Assembly: GCA_900314555.1 (NCBI GenBank)
Contig: OMVQ01000003.1
Location: forward strand, 1-64,000
Direction: 5' to 3'
DNA from: an uncultured Eubacteriales bacterium
GTDB lineage: Bacteria; Bacillota; Clostridia; Lachnospirales; Lachnospiraceae
DNA: 64,000 nt
The notes below the pieces were generated by a model. That model did no database searches, was not told the DNA's origin, and saw nothing but the letters and a program-made list of their open reading frames with translations. The first letter of the stretch is position 1; each line of letters starts with the position of its first letter. A program made the position numbers and the translations under genes. Shown piece by piece: positions 34,551 through 43,014 of the stretch.

Positions 34551-35456
34551 ATGGAAAAAGGAATGGAAAAATATTTAGAAAAAGCTAATGTTCTTATAGA
34601 GGCGTTGCCATACATACAGAGATTTAACAGAAAAATTATCGTTGTTAAATACGGTGGAAGCGCAATGGTAGATGAAGAATTAAAGAAGAATGTAATTAAA
34701 GATGTTACACTTCTTAAATTAGTTGGTTTCAAACCAATAATCGTACATGGCGGCGGTAAGGAAATCAGCAAATGGGTAGAGAAATCAGGAATGGAAGCAA
34801 AGTTCGTCAACGGACTCAGGGTAACTGATGCAAATACTATGGAAATTGCTGAAATGGTACTTGGAAGAGTCGGCAAATCACTTGTAACAATGGTTGAGGA
34901 ATTAGGCGTTAAAGCTGTAAGTATAAGTGGTAAAGATGGACAATTACTTAAATGTAAGAAGAAATTATCTAACGGAGAGGATATAGGCTTCGTTGGAGAT
35001 GTAACAGAGGTTAATCCGGGTGTATTATTTGATTTATTGGAAAATGATTATCTTCCAATCGTATGCCCTATCGGTCTTGATGATGAATTTAATTCATACA
35101 ACATAAATGCAGATGATGCAGCATGTGCAATTGCAAGAGCTGTTAATGCTGAAAAACTTGCATTTTTAACAGATATTGAAGGAGTATATAAAAATCCTGA
35201 TGATAAAGATACATTAATATCAGAGCTTCATGTTTCAGAAGCACGTAAATTAATCGAGGACGGTTATATAGGTGGTGGTATGTTACCAAAACTTAATAAC
35301 TGTATCGAAGCAATCGATAATGGTGTTTCAAGAGTGCATATCTTAGACGGAAGAATTCCACATTGCCTCTTACTTGAAATCTTTACTAATAAAGGTATTG
35401 GTACAGCAATTTTAGGAGATAACGAAGTTAGATTCTATAATGAAAAAAATGATTAG
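34551..35456 (+). CDS. argB: Acetylglutamate kinase
   Basis: Phosphorylates N-acetylglutamate. The 301-residue protein shows VVKYGGSAM near residue 28, the HGGGKEIS acetylglutamate loop, and the [13 protein letters not shown] and LTDIEGVY segments of the amino-acid-kinase fold. AAAGGA lies 11 bases upstream of the ATG; an ATG four codons later is also possible. It is the gene just before the structured element that separates it from argD. Confidence 0.94.
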   Translation: MEKGMEKYLEKANVLIEALPYIQRFNRKIIVVKYGGSAMVDEELKKNVIKDVTLLKLVGFKPIIVHGGGKEISKWVEKSGMEAKFVNGLRVTDANTMEIAEMVLGRVGKSLVTMVEELGVKAVSISGKDGQLLKCKKKLSNGEDIGFVGDVTEVNPGVLFDLLENDYLPIVCPIGLDDEFNSYNINADDAACAIARAVNAEKLAFLTDIEGVYKNPDDKDTLISELHVSEARKLIEDGYIGGGMLPKLNNCIEAIDNGVSRVHILDGRIPHCLLLEIFTNKGIGTAILGDNEVRFYNEKND

Positions 35457-35475
35457 AATTAAAGAAATGAAGATA

Positions 35476-35615
35476 GTGTGAAAAATCGAATCGATATGTC
35501 GATTTTTCACACAGCTATTTGCTTCTGAGCGAAAGCAAATAGCCTTTATGGCAAGTCAGAAATCGCCTATGCGAATTTCTGACTGCCTCTTCGCGAATAA
35601 ATCGCTCAGAAATGA
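35476..35615 (+). repeat. Multi-hairpin element between argB and argD, copy B
   Basis: Three successive hairpins. H0: perfect 14 bp (35476-35489 with 35499-35512). H1: 11 bp (35514-35524 with 35533-35543), loop with CTGAGCG. H2: AGTCAGAAAT-CGC (35554-35566) with 35571-35584, one bulge, loop CTAT. The element then runs through TCGCTCAGAAATGAGG, whose GAGG is the argD ribosome site. H1 stem bases differ from copy A in a paired way, so structure is conserved while sequence drifts. Confidence 0.7.
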
Positions 35616-35622
35616 GGATATT

Positions 35623-36810
35623 ATGACAACAAAGGAATATATAGAAGAAGCAGAAAGTTCATTACTGCATACATATAACAGATACCAGATTGTATTAGAA
35701 AAAGGAGACGGAGCATATCTCTATGATACAGATGGCAAGAAATATCTTGATTTTGCAGCAGGAATTGCAGTATTTGCATTTGGCTACAATAATAAAGAAT
35801 ACAATGATGCATTAAAAGCACAGATTGATAAGATAATACATACATCTAACTTATATTATAATGTTCCTGCATCAACAGCAGCTAAGAGACTTACTAAGTT
35901 AGCAGGAATGGACAGAGTGTTCTTTACAAATAGTGGAACAGAAGCTATCGAGGGTGCAATTAAGACAGTCAGAAAATATGCATATAATAAAGATGGTAAG
36001 AATGACCATGAGATAATTGCAATGAATCATTCGTTCCATGGAAGAAGTATGGGAGCATTATCAGTTACAGGTAATGTCAAATATCAGGAGGCATTCAAGC
36101 CATTAATCGGTGGAGTTAAATTCGCAGATTATAATGATTTAGAAAGTGTAAAAGCATTAGTTACAGATAAGACCTGTGCGATTATTCTTGAGCCTGTACA
36201 GGGCGAGGGTGGAATTTATCCTGCATCAGAAGAATTTATTAAAGGTGTAAGAGAAATCTGTGATAAAAATGATATTTTACTTATATTTGATGAGATTCAG
36301 TGTGGTATGGGAAGAACAGGAAAGATGTTTGCACATGAATATTATGGAGTAAAACCTGATATACTTACACTTGCTAAGGCATTAGGTTGTGGAATACCTG
36401 TAGGTGCTTTCCTTACTAACGAAAAAGCGGCTGTTTTAGTTCCGGGAGACCATGGAACAACATATGGCGGTAATCCACTTGCTACTGCAGCAATCAATAA
36501 AGTATTAGATTTATTTGAAGAGACAGATGTTTTAGAAAATGTCTGCGAAGTAGGTAAATATTTAGAGAGTAAATTAGATGAAATCTGTGATAAATTCGCT
36601 TGTGCCAAGGAACATCGTGGCAAAGGACTTATGCAGGGACTCGTTCTTGATGTACCTGTAGGCGAAGTTATTAACAAAGCTATGGATAAGGGACTTTTAG
36701 TTATAAGTGCAGGAGGTAATGTTCTTAGAATGGTACCACCACTTATTATTACAAAAGAAAATGTTGATGAAATGATAAATATTTTAACAGATGTATTAAG
36801 CACATTTTAA
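35623..36810 (+). CDS. argD: Acetylornithine aminotransferase
   Basis: PLP enzyme of class III that makes N-acetylornithine; 395 residues. Features: YLDFAAGIAV near the start, the FTNSGTEAIEGAIKTVRKYA segment, FDEIQCGMGRTGKMFAHEYYG, and the PLP-lysine region DILTLAKALGCGIPVGAF. I start at ATG 35623, seven bases after GAGG, matching the usual argD N-terminus. The frame stays open for 25 codons upstream, but those codons only read through the structured element. It completes argC-J-B-D. Confidence 0.95.
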   Translation: MTTKEYIEEAESSLLHTYNRYQIVLEKGDGAYLYDTDGKKYLDFAAGIAVFAFGYNNKEYNDALKAQIDKIIHTSNLYYNVPASTAAKRLTKLAGMDRVFFTNSGTEAIEGAIKTVRKYAYNKDGKNDHEIIAMNHSFHGRSMGALSVTGNVKYQEAFKPLIGGVKFADYNDLESVKALVTDKTCAIILEPVQGEGGIYPASEEFIKGVREICDKNDILLIFDEIQCGMGRTGKMFAHEYYGVKPDILTLAKALGCGIPVGAFLTNEKAAVLVPGDHGTTYGGNPLATAAINKVLDLFEETDVLENVCEVGKYLESKLDEICDKFACAKEHRGKGLMQGLVLDVPVGEVINKAMDKGLLVISAGGNVLRMVPPLIITKENVDEMINILTDVLSTF

Positions 36811-36836
36811 GTACATTTTAAGGCAGATGATTTGTA

Positions 36837-38105
36837 ATGTTTGACAGAATTAAAGAAAATAAAAAAGTAATACTTGAGAGACTTACAGAGATAATCATAA
36901 TGGTTATCTCTGTAAGTATTATTATTTTAGTGGCAGATAACAGCGAGACATTTAATCGCAGTGAGAAAGAAGCAGAAGATGACGGACTCACATTATGGTA
37001 TAACGACCAGAGATATGATGAGTATTTCACTAATCTTGCAGCAGATTATGAAAAAGTTAAGGGCATTAAGGTAAATGTAAAATATATGTCTGATATTGAT
37101 TATTTAGAAAATATAAATAAGGCAAATAAACAGACAGATGATACACTCGGAAAAGCCCCTGACATATATCTGTTAGATTCTGATGAATTAGAAGCGGCTT
37201 ACGGATATGGACTGGCTAAAGAAAATGAGAGTTCTTATTATAATTTAGAGAATTATTCGCCTACAGCCATTAATGCAATAACTTATAAGGGAAAGAAAGT
37301 TGCTTATCCACTTACATTTGATACAGAATTTATGATATATAATGATGAATATTTTAAGTCTGTACCGGTTAATTTTCAGGCTATAATTAATTATTCTAAG
37401 AACTTTAAATTCAGTGAAAATAAAGATGTAAAATACATTATGTACTGGAATGTTGAAGATATCTACCATAATTATGGTTTCGTTGGAAAATATATGAACA
37501 TAGGTGGTGGAGCAGGAGATGATAAAACTAAGATAGATGTAAATACAGATGAAGTTAAGAAAGCATTTAGCTTCTATACAGAGTTATCGAAAGATTTTGG
37601 CATAAATATAAGTGATGATTTTGGCGGATTAGCTAAAGCATTTATGAATGGCGAAATAATAGCTTCGATTGTTACTATGGACGAATATAACGAATTAAAG
37701 GACTTAGATAATCCTAAGAAAATATCTTATAATGTATGTGGATTGCCTGACTTAAATGACGAATCAGGAACAAAACCACTGTCACGTACAGAGACTTTAG
37801 TCGTTAATTATATGTCAGATAAAGATAAGGAAGCTGAAGAATTAGCTAAATATGCAACCTATGACAGAACCGACTTAATCTATTCACAGACAGGCTTGTT
37901 TTCAACAAAACATACAGACTATGCAAATGCTGATTATGCCGTTATACAGGAGCAATACGATAATTCCTGCATATTACCTAAGATGCTTGTTACCGGAGAT
38001 TACTTCGCTCAGGTACAATCAGTGTTAAATAAAGCGTGGAATGGCGAAAATGTTGAGGATAAGTTAAATGCAATGTATGAAACCTATAAAACCCGTTTAC
38101 AATAA
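36837..38105 (+). CDS. Extracellular solute-binding protein, N-terminally anchored
   Basis: Family-1-type ABC solute-binding protein of 422 residues, probably for a sugar or oligosaccharide (GLTLWYNDQRYDEYFTNLAADYEK, PDIYLLDSDELEAAYGYGL, FMNGEIIASIVTMDEYNELK). The start is a signal anchor (about 18-37) without a lipobox cysteine, so it should stay membrane-attached uncleaved. No permease or ATPase genes adjoin it. It starts 26 bases after argD and may share its transcript. A perfect 14-bp inverted repeat falls in codons of the anchor (36881-36917). Confidence 0.8.
   Translation: MFDRIKENKKVILERLTEIIIMVISVSIIILVADNSETFNRSEKEAEDDGLTLWYNDQRYDEYFTNLAADYEKVKGIKVNVKYMSDIDYLENINKANKQTDDTLGKAPDIYLLDSDELEAAYGYGLAKENESSYYNLENYSPTAINAITYKGKKVAYPLTFDTEFMIYNDEYFKSVPVNFQAIINYSKNFKFSENKDVKYIMYWNVEDIYHNYGFVGKYMNIGGGAGDDKTKIDVNTDEVKKAFSFYTELSKDFGINISDDFGGLAKAFMNGEIIASIVTMDEYNELKDLDNPKKISYNVCGLPDLNDESGTKPLSRTETLVVNYMSDKDKEAEELAKYATYDRTDLIYSQTGLFSTKHTDYANADYAVIQEQYDNSCILPKMLVTGDYFAQVQSVLNKAWNGENVEDKLNAMYETYKTRLQ
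36881..36917. repeat. Perfect 14-bp inverted repeat inside the solute-binding gene
   Basis: ACTTACAGAGATAA (36881-36894) and its exact complement (36904-36917) around a nine-base loop, about 45-80 bases after the ATG and followed by ATTATTATTTTAG. On RNA it forms a stable hairpin that could pause or attenuate expression of the gene relative to argD. Confidence 0.7.
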
Positions 38106-38144
38106 TACCATATAGACAATGTCTGGGTATTTGCGAAAACTTTA

Positions 38145-38275
38145 GTTACAGGGTATATATTTTAGCACCTTGCGACTTTAGGCGAACAATTTAGGGTTAT
38201 TTGTACGATGAAAGCGAACAAATAATCATAAATTGTCCGACTAATGGAGTGAAAGCAAAATATATACCCTGTAAC
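38145..38275. repeat. Large nested inverted repeat (MITE-like or structured RNA)
   Basis: Terminal arms of 19 bases, 38145-38163 and 38257-38275, are perfect inverted repeats (GTTACAGGGTATATATTTT). Inside them, 38183-38204 and 38218-38239 form a second imperfect stem (ACAATTT, TTATTTGT) around a 13-base loop. Weaker similarity continues outwards (ATTTGCGAAAAC at left against GTTTTGCAAAT-type sequence at right). It has no open frame and lies between the solute-binding and DUF606 genes. Confidence 0.75.
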
Positions 38276-38323
38276 TTTTCTTTTGCAAATGTGCAGATAA
38301 TTGAGCATATGGAGGTTGTAAAG

Positions 38324-38752
38324 ATGGGATATATAATTGCGTTGATATCGGGTGCATTAATGAGTATTCAGGGTGTATTTAATACAGGAGTTACGAAGAA
38401 TACCAGTATGTGGGTCTGTAACTGTTTTGTGCAGTTTACGGCTCTTTTAGCAGGTCTTGTTATGTGGTTTTTTGCCGACCGAAGCAGTTTTATGGGGATA
38501 ACGAAAGTTAGTCCTAAATATATGCTGTTAGGTGGAATAATAGGAACAGCAATAACTTATACGGTTGTAAAAAGTATGGCTTCTTTAGGTCCTGCTAAAT
38601 CTGTTATGGTTATCGTGGTATCGCAGGTGGTTGTTGCATATGTTATAGAATTACTTGGAATATTCGGAGTTGAGAAAGCAGATTTCGAAATGAAAAAGGT
38701 AATTGGCGTTTTGCTTGCGATAGGTGGTATCATCTTATTTAAGTGGGAATGA
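38324..38752 (+). CDS. DUF606/YdcZ-type DMT membrane transporter
   Basis: Small drug/metabolite-type membrane protein, 142 residues with five hydrophobic helices, of the YdcZ/DUF606 half-size family. The start MGYIIALISGALMSIQGVFNTGV and the later GPAKSVMVIVVSQVVVAY segment are characteristic. I use ATG 38324 with GGAGG eight bases upstream; the open frame before it runs back through the large inverted repeat and has no ribosome site. Half-size members usually work as dimers. The substrate is unknown. Confidence 0.83.
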   Translation: MGYIIALISGALMSIQGVFNTGVTKNTSMWVCNCFVQFTALLAGLVMWFFADRSSFMGITKVSPKYMLLGGIIGTAITYTVVKSMASLGPAKSVMVIVVSQVVVAYVIELLGIFGVEKADFEMKKVIGVLLAIGGIILFKWE

Positions 38753-38787
38753 AAGTAAGAATTAAAAATAAGTATGAAAAAGAAAAT

Positions 38788-38844
38788 AAAAAGTGAAAAT
38801 GAGAACAGGAATAATAAAGGGATAAAAAAGTGAAAATGAGAACA
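38788..38844 (+). repeat. 20-bp direct repeat pair
   Basis: AAAAAGTGAAAATGAGAACA occurs at 38788-38807 and again at 38825-38844, 37 bases apart, in the very A-rich spacer between the transporter and comEA genes. A diverged third copy (ATGAAAATGGGAA) follows. Confidence 0.6.
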
Positions 38845-39046
38845 TAAATGAAAATGGGAATAAAAATATAGTTTAAAAATATATTAAAAACAGGTTGTAA
38901 ATCTTAAAAATTTTATGTAGAATGAATATGACATTCTATAATCTCTCTGAAATATTAAAATGAATTAATATTTAGATTATTATTTAGTTATTTAATATTT
39001 AATTTAATATTAAACTTAAATATTTAATAGAAGAGGAGAGATTTTT

Positions 39047-39760
39047 ATGAACAGATTTTCAGATAAAAAAGTAAATAAGTTAATGTTAATGATTATATGT
39101 CTGGTTATGTTATCAGGCTGTAATGGTAAGAATAATGTAAAGGTCTATAATGATAAGGCAGATACGATTTCAGAAGATGATGCATTTTCAGAGAATGATT
39201 CAAAGAAAGCTTCAGGTCAACAGGAAAATGAATCAGAAAGTGAGCCAGCGAAGAATAAAGAAGTATATGTCCAGCTTTGTGGTGCAGTAAAAGCACCGGG
39301 TGTATACAAGATTTCAAGTGCCAGCAGAGTCTTTGAGGCAATAGAGTTAGCAGGAGGAGCTACCGAAGAGGCAGATGTTGATTCGGTTAATCTTGCAAGA
39401 CCTGTTGCTGATGAGATGAAGATTTATGTCCCAACTAAGGAAGAAGTCGAAAATAGTAATGGCGATTATTTCTGGGAATATAATGATAAAACATTTGAAA
39501 ATGAAGCTTCTGATAGTGAAGATTTTTATAATAATTCCGATGGCGGAGATTCTTATGGTAAAGATGACGGACTTATTAACATTAATGAAGCAACAAAAGA
39601 AAAGCTTATGGAATTGCCCGGAATAGGTGAGGCAAAAGCAGAGGCTATAATTAATTACAGAGAAGAAAATGGCAGCTTTAATGATATTTCAGATATAATG
39701 AATATAAGTGGAATTAAAGAAGCTGCATTTGATAAGATTAAAGATTTAATTAAGATATAA
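39047..39760 (+). CDS. comEA: ComEA-like DNA-binding competence lipoprotein
   Basis: Surface DNA receptor of natural transformation, 237 residues. Lipobox LSGC with Cys25 rather than the simple anchor of Bacillus ComEA. An acidic linker follows, then an SLBB domain (about 80-130: VYVQLCGAVKAPGVYKI), a second Asp/Ser/Gly-rich linker, and a C-terminal helix-hairpin-helix pair (about 178-235: ININEATKEKLMELPGIGEAKAEAIINYR). GAGGAGAG precedes the ATG. Located three genes upstream of comEC, interrupted by a two-component system and a GerMN lipoprotein. Confidence 0.9.
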   Translation: MNRFSDKKVNKLMLMIICLVMLSGCNGKNNVKVYNDKADTISEDDAFSENDSKKASGQQENESESEPAKNKEVYVQLCGAVKAPGVYKISSASRVFEAIELAGGATEEADVDSVNLARPVADEMKIYVPTKEEVENSNGDYFWEYNDKTFENEASDSEDFYNNSDGGDSYGKDDGLININEATKEKLMELPGIGEAKAEAIINYREENGSFNDISDIMNISGIKEAAFDKIKDLIKI

Positions 39761-39844
39761 AAGATATAGACAGTCAAAATATTATTGAAAGGAAGCCTAG
39801 AATTGACTGTGAAGAAAGGGCATATATACATAGGTGATGTGAAT

Positions 39845-40534
39845 ATGGGAAACAGAATATTAGTTGTAGATGATGAAAAGCTAATTGTTAAAGGAATTAA
39901 ATTCAGTTTAGAACAGGACGGAATGGAAGTTGACTGTGCATATGACGGAGAAGAGGCAGTTAATTTAGCAAAACAGGTAGAATATGACATCGTGTTATTA
40001 GATGTTATGCTCCCGGTATATGATGGTTTTGAAGTTCTTAGCAGAATAAGGGAATTTAGTTCTATGCCTGTAATTATGCTCACAGCCAAAGGCGATGATA
40101 TGGATAAGATTCTTGGACTAGAATATGGTGCAGATGATTATATTACCAAACCTTTTAATATATTAGAAGTCAAGGCAAGAATTAAAGCCATAATGAGAAG
40201 AAGTAAGAAAGAGGCATCTAACAGCAGACCTAATAAGATGATTGTTAAAGGCGACCTTAAGTTAGATGTTGAAGGCAGAAATGTTAAAATCGGTGATAAA
40301 GAGATAAATCTTACAGCTAAAGAATTTGATTTATTAGAATTATTACTTACTAACCCTAATAAAGTATACAGTCGTGAGAAGCTTTTAAGTATCGTATGGG
40401 GATACGAGTATCCGGGTGATGTCCGTACAGTTGATGTTCACATCAGACGTCTGAGAGAAAAGATTGAGAGTAATCCTAGTGAACCTAAATATGTATTTAC
40501 AAAATGGGGTGTCGGTTATTTCTTTAAAGAATAA
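39845..40534 (+). CDS. OmpR/PhoB-family response regulator
   Basis: Two-component regulator of 229 residues. The receiver domain has DD (9-10), phosphoacceptor Asp53 (IVLLDVMLP), the conserved Thr and Lys (MLTAKGDD, YITKPFN), and a C-terminal winged-helix domain with TAKEFDLLELLL and RTVDVHIRRLREKIE. I use ATG 39845, with GGTGATG eight or so bases upstream, because the conserved receiver starts immediately after. Its partner kinase begins 15 bases after its stop. Targets unknown. Confidence 0.92.
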   Translation: MGNRILVVDDEKLIVKGIKFSLEQDGMEVDCAYDGEEAVNLAKQVEYDIVLLDVMLPVYDGFEVLSRIREFSSMPVIMLTAKGDDMDKILGLEYGADDYITKPFNILEVKARIKAIMRRSKKEASNSRPNKMIVKGDLKLDVEGRNVKIGDKEINLTAKEFDLLELLLTNPNKVYSREKLLSIVWGYEYPGDVRTVDVHIRRLREKIESNPSEPKYVFTKWGVGYFFKE

Positions 40535-40549
40535 CATTAAGGAGCCTGT

Positions 40550-42031
40550 ATGTTAGATAAGATTAAAGACCACAGATTTTACAGAAGCTTAAAAAGATAT
40601 ATCGGCTTAACCGGAAAAGTACTTAGAAGTATGAAGTTTCGAATATTTATCATACTTTTGCTGATAGGAATTGTGCCTATAACAATTTTTCAGGGTGTAG
40701 TAAGAATACCTATTGAAAATGCAATGGTTAATACGAAGATAGACAGACTTTTGAGCCAGTGTAATATATTGAAGAACCATATAATAAGCGAAAATTATAT
40801 GGAGACGAAAGAATCGCCTGCCATTGATGCGGAACTGTCGCAGTTATCGGCTATGTATGACGGTCGTGTTATGCTGATAGATAATAATTTTATGATTATA
40901 AAAGATACATATGTGATGGACGAAGAGAAAACAACTGTATCTGAAGAGATTATTAAATGTTATAAAGGCAAGAACGTTTCATATTACGATTCTAAGAAGC
41001 AGTATATTAAGATTATCTCATCTATTTCAAAGGATAATAAGAACGTATCAGGAATAATGTATGTAACATTTTCAACGAAAGATGTTGAGTATGCCATAGA
41101 TAAAGTAGCCGAGAAAATGTATATTATTCAGACAATTTTAGCACTTGTGGTTGTTATATTTGCATTTTTCTGGTCAAGAAAATTAGTAAAACCATTCGAT
41201 GAAATCGGTAATTCTTTTGAGAAAGTGTCGTTTGGATATTTTGATAATGAATTATCATTAAACGGATATACAGAGACAGAGAAACTGGCACAGGCATTTA
41301 ACAGTATGCTTGGACGAATGAAGAAAATCGATGATTCGAGACAGGAATTCGTGTCAAATGTGTCGCATGAATTAAAGACACCTATTACATCTATAAAGGT
41401 TTTAGCTGATTCACTGATGATGCAGGAAGATGTACCAAATGAGATATATAAGGAATTCTTCGGTGATATTGTCAATGAAATCGACAGAGAGAATGAGATT
41501 ATAACAGATTTACTTACACTTGTAAGGCTAGATAAGAAGAATACTAACTTAAATATTTCGCAGGTAAATATAAATGAGTTAGTGGAAATGATTCTTAAGA
41601 GATTAAAGCCTATCGCTGCTAAGAATAATATCGAACTCGTATTAGAGAGTTTCAGACCAATTCTTGCAGAAGTCGATGAAGTTAAGATAACAAGTGCAAT
41701 AACTAATCTTGTGGAAAATGCAATCAAATACAATGTAATGGATGGCTGGGTAAGAGTTACATTGAATGCCGACCATAAATATTTCTTCATTAAAGTAGCT
41801 GATTCGGGAATAGGTATTCCTGATGAGTCACAGGAAATGGTATTTGAGCGTTTCTACAGAGTAGATAAGACAAGGGCAAGAGAGACCGGAGGTACAGGTT
41901 TAGGACTTGCCATTACTAAGAATATTATTATGCTTCATAACGGAGCAATCAAGGTATACAGTAAAGAGGGTGAGGGAACAACCTTTACTGTAAGAATTCC
42001 TCTTAATTATGTGAATGAGGAAAACAGATAG
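40550..42031 (+). CDS. Membrane sensor histidine kinase
   Basis: Sensor kinase of 493 residues, partner of the preceding regulator. Two helices (about 29-47 and 188-207) flank a periplasmic sensor of about 140 residues of PAS-like size. A HAMP segment follows, then HisKA with His273 (SNVSHELKTPITSIK) and HATPase with NLVENAIKYN, DSGIGIP and GGTGLGLAI. Layout and length match the PhoR/WalK-like group. Located inside the competence cluster, so a signal tied to envelope or DNA uptake is a tempting but unproven inference. Confidence 0.92.
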   Translation: MLDKIKDHRFYRSLKRYIGLTGKVLRSMKFRIFIILLLIGIVPITIFQGVVRIPIENAMVNTKIDRLLSQCNILKNHIISENYMETKESPAIDAELSQLSAMYDGRVMLIDNNFMIIKDTYVMDEEKTTVSEEIIKCYKGKNVSYYDSKKQYIKIISSISKDNKNVSGIMYVTFSTKDVEYAIDKVAEKMYIIQTILALVVVIFAFFWSRKLVKPFDEIGNSFEKVSFGYFDNELSLNGYTETEKLAQAFNSMLGRMKKIDDSRQEFVSNVSHELKTPITSIKVLADSLMMQEDVPNEIYKEFFGDIVNEIDRENEIITDLLTLVRLDKKNTNLNISQVNINELVEMILKRLKPIAAKNNIELVLESFRPILAEVDEVKITSAITNLVENAIKYNVMDGWVRVTLNADHKYFFIKVADSGIGIPDESQEMVFERFYRVDKTRARETGGTGLGLAITKNIIMLHNGAIKVYSKEGEGTTFTVRIPLNYVNEENR

Positions 42032-42045
42032 GAATGATTTAGAAT

Positions 42046-42981
42046 ATGAAACACAGATTAAAATTAAAAAGAGTATTTTCCTTAGTATTGATACTAATTA
42101 TGATTATCTGTACATTTTCAGGTTGTTCAAAGAGCAGTAAACTCAAAAAAAACGGAGAAATTTATCTGTATTATACTAATAAAGACAGAACGAAGCTGAT
42201 TTCTAAGACGTATAAGCCTGAAGGTGATGATACGATAGCGCAGGTAGAGGAAGTCTTAAATCAGATGAATACTCCGGTGAAAAAGAAGAACTTCATTACA
42301 GCCAAGCCTGAAAGCGTAGAGATATCAGGATATACATTATATGATAAGACAGTTAATATTGATTTTAGTTCATCATATTACGAGATGAGCAAGGTTACGG
42401 AATTATTATGCCGTTCAGCCATTGTGCTTAGTATTACACAGTTAAAAGGTGTTGATTATGTAATATTTACGGTAAACAGCCAGCCTCTTGTACTAGATGG
42501 TAATAATGAAATAGGAAGTATGAAGGCTGAAGATTTCGTGGCAGGAGAAGAATCGAATATTAATTCATTTCAGAATCTTAACATTGTAGTATATTATGCA
42601 GATAAAGACGGTAAAAATCTTGTAGCTGAGGAATATTCAGGTGTATATGATACAAATACTTCAGTAGAGAAGCTGATACTTGACAAGCTTATTAGCGGAC
42701 CTGAATTAAACCAATATCAGAGAACAATACCATCTAACGTAAAGTTACTTAGTGTTATGACGAAAGATGGAATATGTTATGTGAATTTTGATAATTCATT
42801 TCTGACGGAGAGTACAGACGTATCACCGGAATTAGAGATTTATTCAATAGTCAATTCTCTTTGTGAATTAAGCTATATTAATAAAGTCCAGATAAGTATT
42901 AATGGTGAAACAAATGTTAAATTTAAAGATTCAATATCGTTAGAGTATACATTTACAAGGAATTTAGATATTGTAAAGTAG
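42046..42981 (+). CDS. GerMN-domain lipoprotein
   Basis: Lipoprotein of 311 residues with lipobox FSGC (Cys27) and two GerMN domains, about 50-160 and 185-305, each with the strand-helix pattern ending in VNFDSS/YVNFDNSF-like motifs. GerM is a spore-germination protein in Bacillus; GerMN lipoproteins also follow two-component pairs (LpqB-like in actinobacteria), as here. Its stop codon overlaps the ribosome site of comEC. The function is best described as an envelope partner of the adjacent kinase or of sporulation. Confidence 0.82.
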   Translation: MKHRLKLKRVFSLVLILIMIICTFSGCSKSSKLKKNGEIYLYYTNKDRTKLISKTYKPEGDDTIAQVEEVLNQMNTPVKKKNFITAKPESVEISGYTLYDKTVNIDFSSSYYEMSKVTELLCRSAIVLSITQLKGVDYVIFTVNSQPLVLDGNNEIGSMKAEDFVAGEESNINSFQNLNIVVYYADKDGKNLVAEEYSGVYDTNTSVEKLILDKLISGPELNQYQRTIPSNVKLLSVMTKDGICYVNFDNSFLTESTDVSPELEIYSIVNSLCELSYINKVQISINGETNVKFKDSISLEYTFTRNLDIVK

Positions 42982-43014
42982 AGGTGAGATAAAATAAAAC
43001 GGCCACTTGTTATA

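Noticed and set aside
38788-38844. Direct repeats as a CRISPR start
   Set aside because: Only two exact copies 37 bases apart in A-rich sequence, no regular spacers, no cas genes.
41128-41790. 220-codon minus-strand open frame inside the histidine kinase gene
   Set aside because: The opposite strand encodes intact kinase motifs; the antisense text is low-complexity Ser/Ile/Leu.
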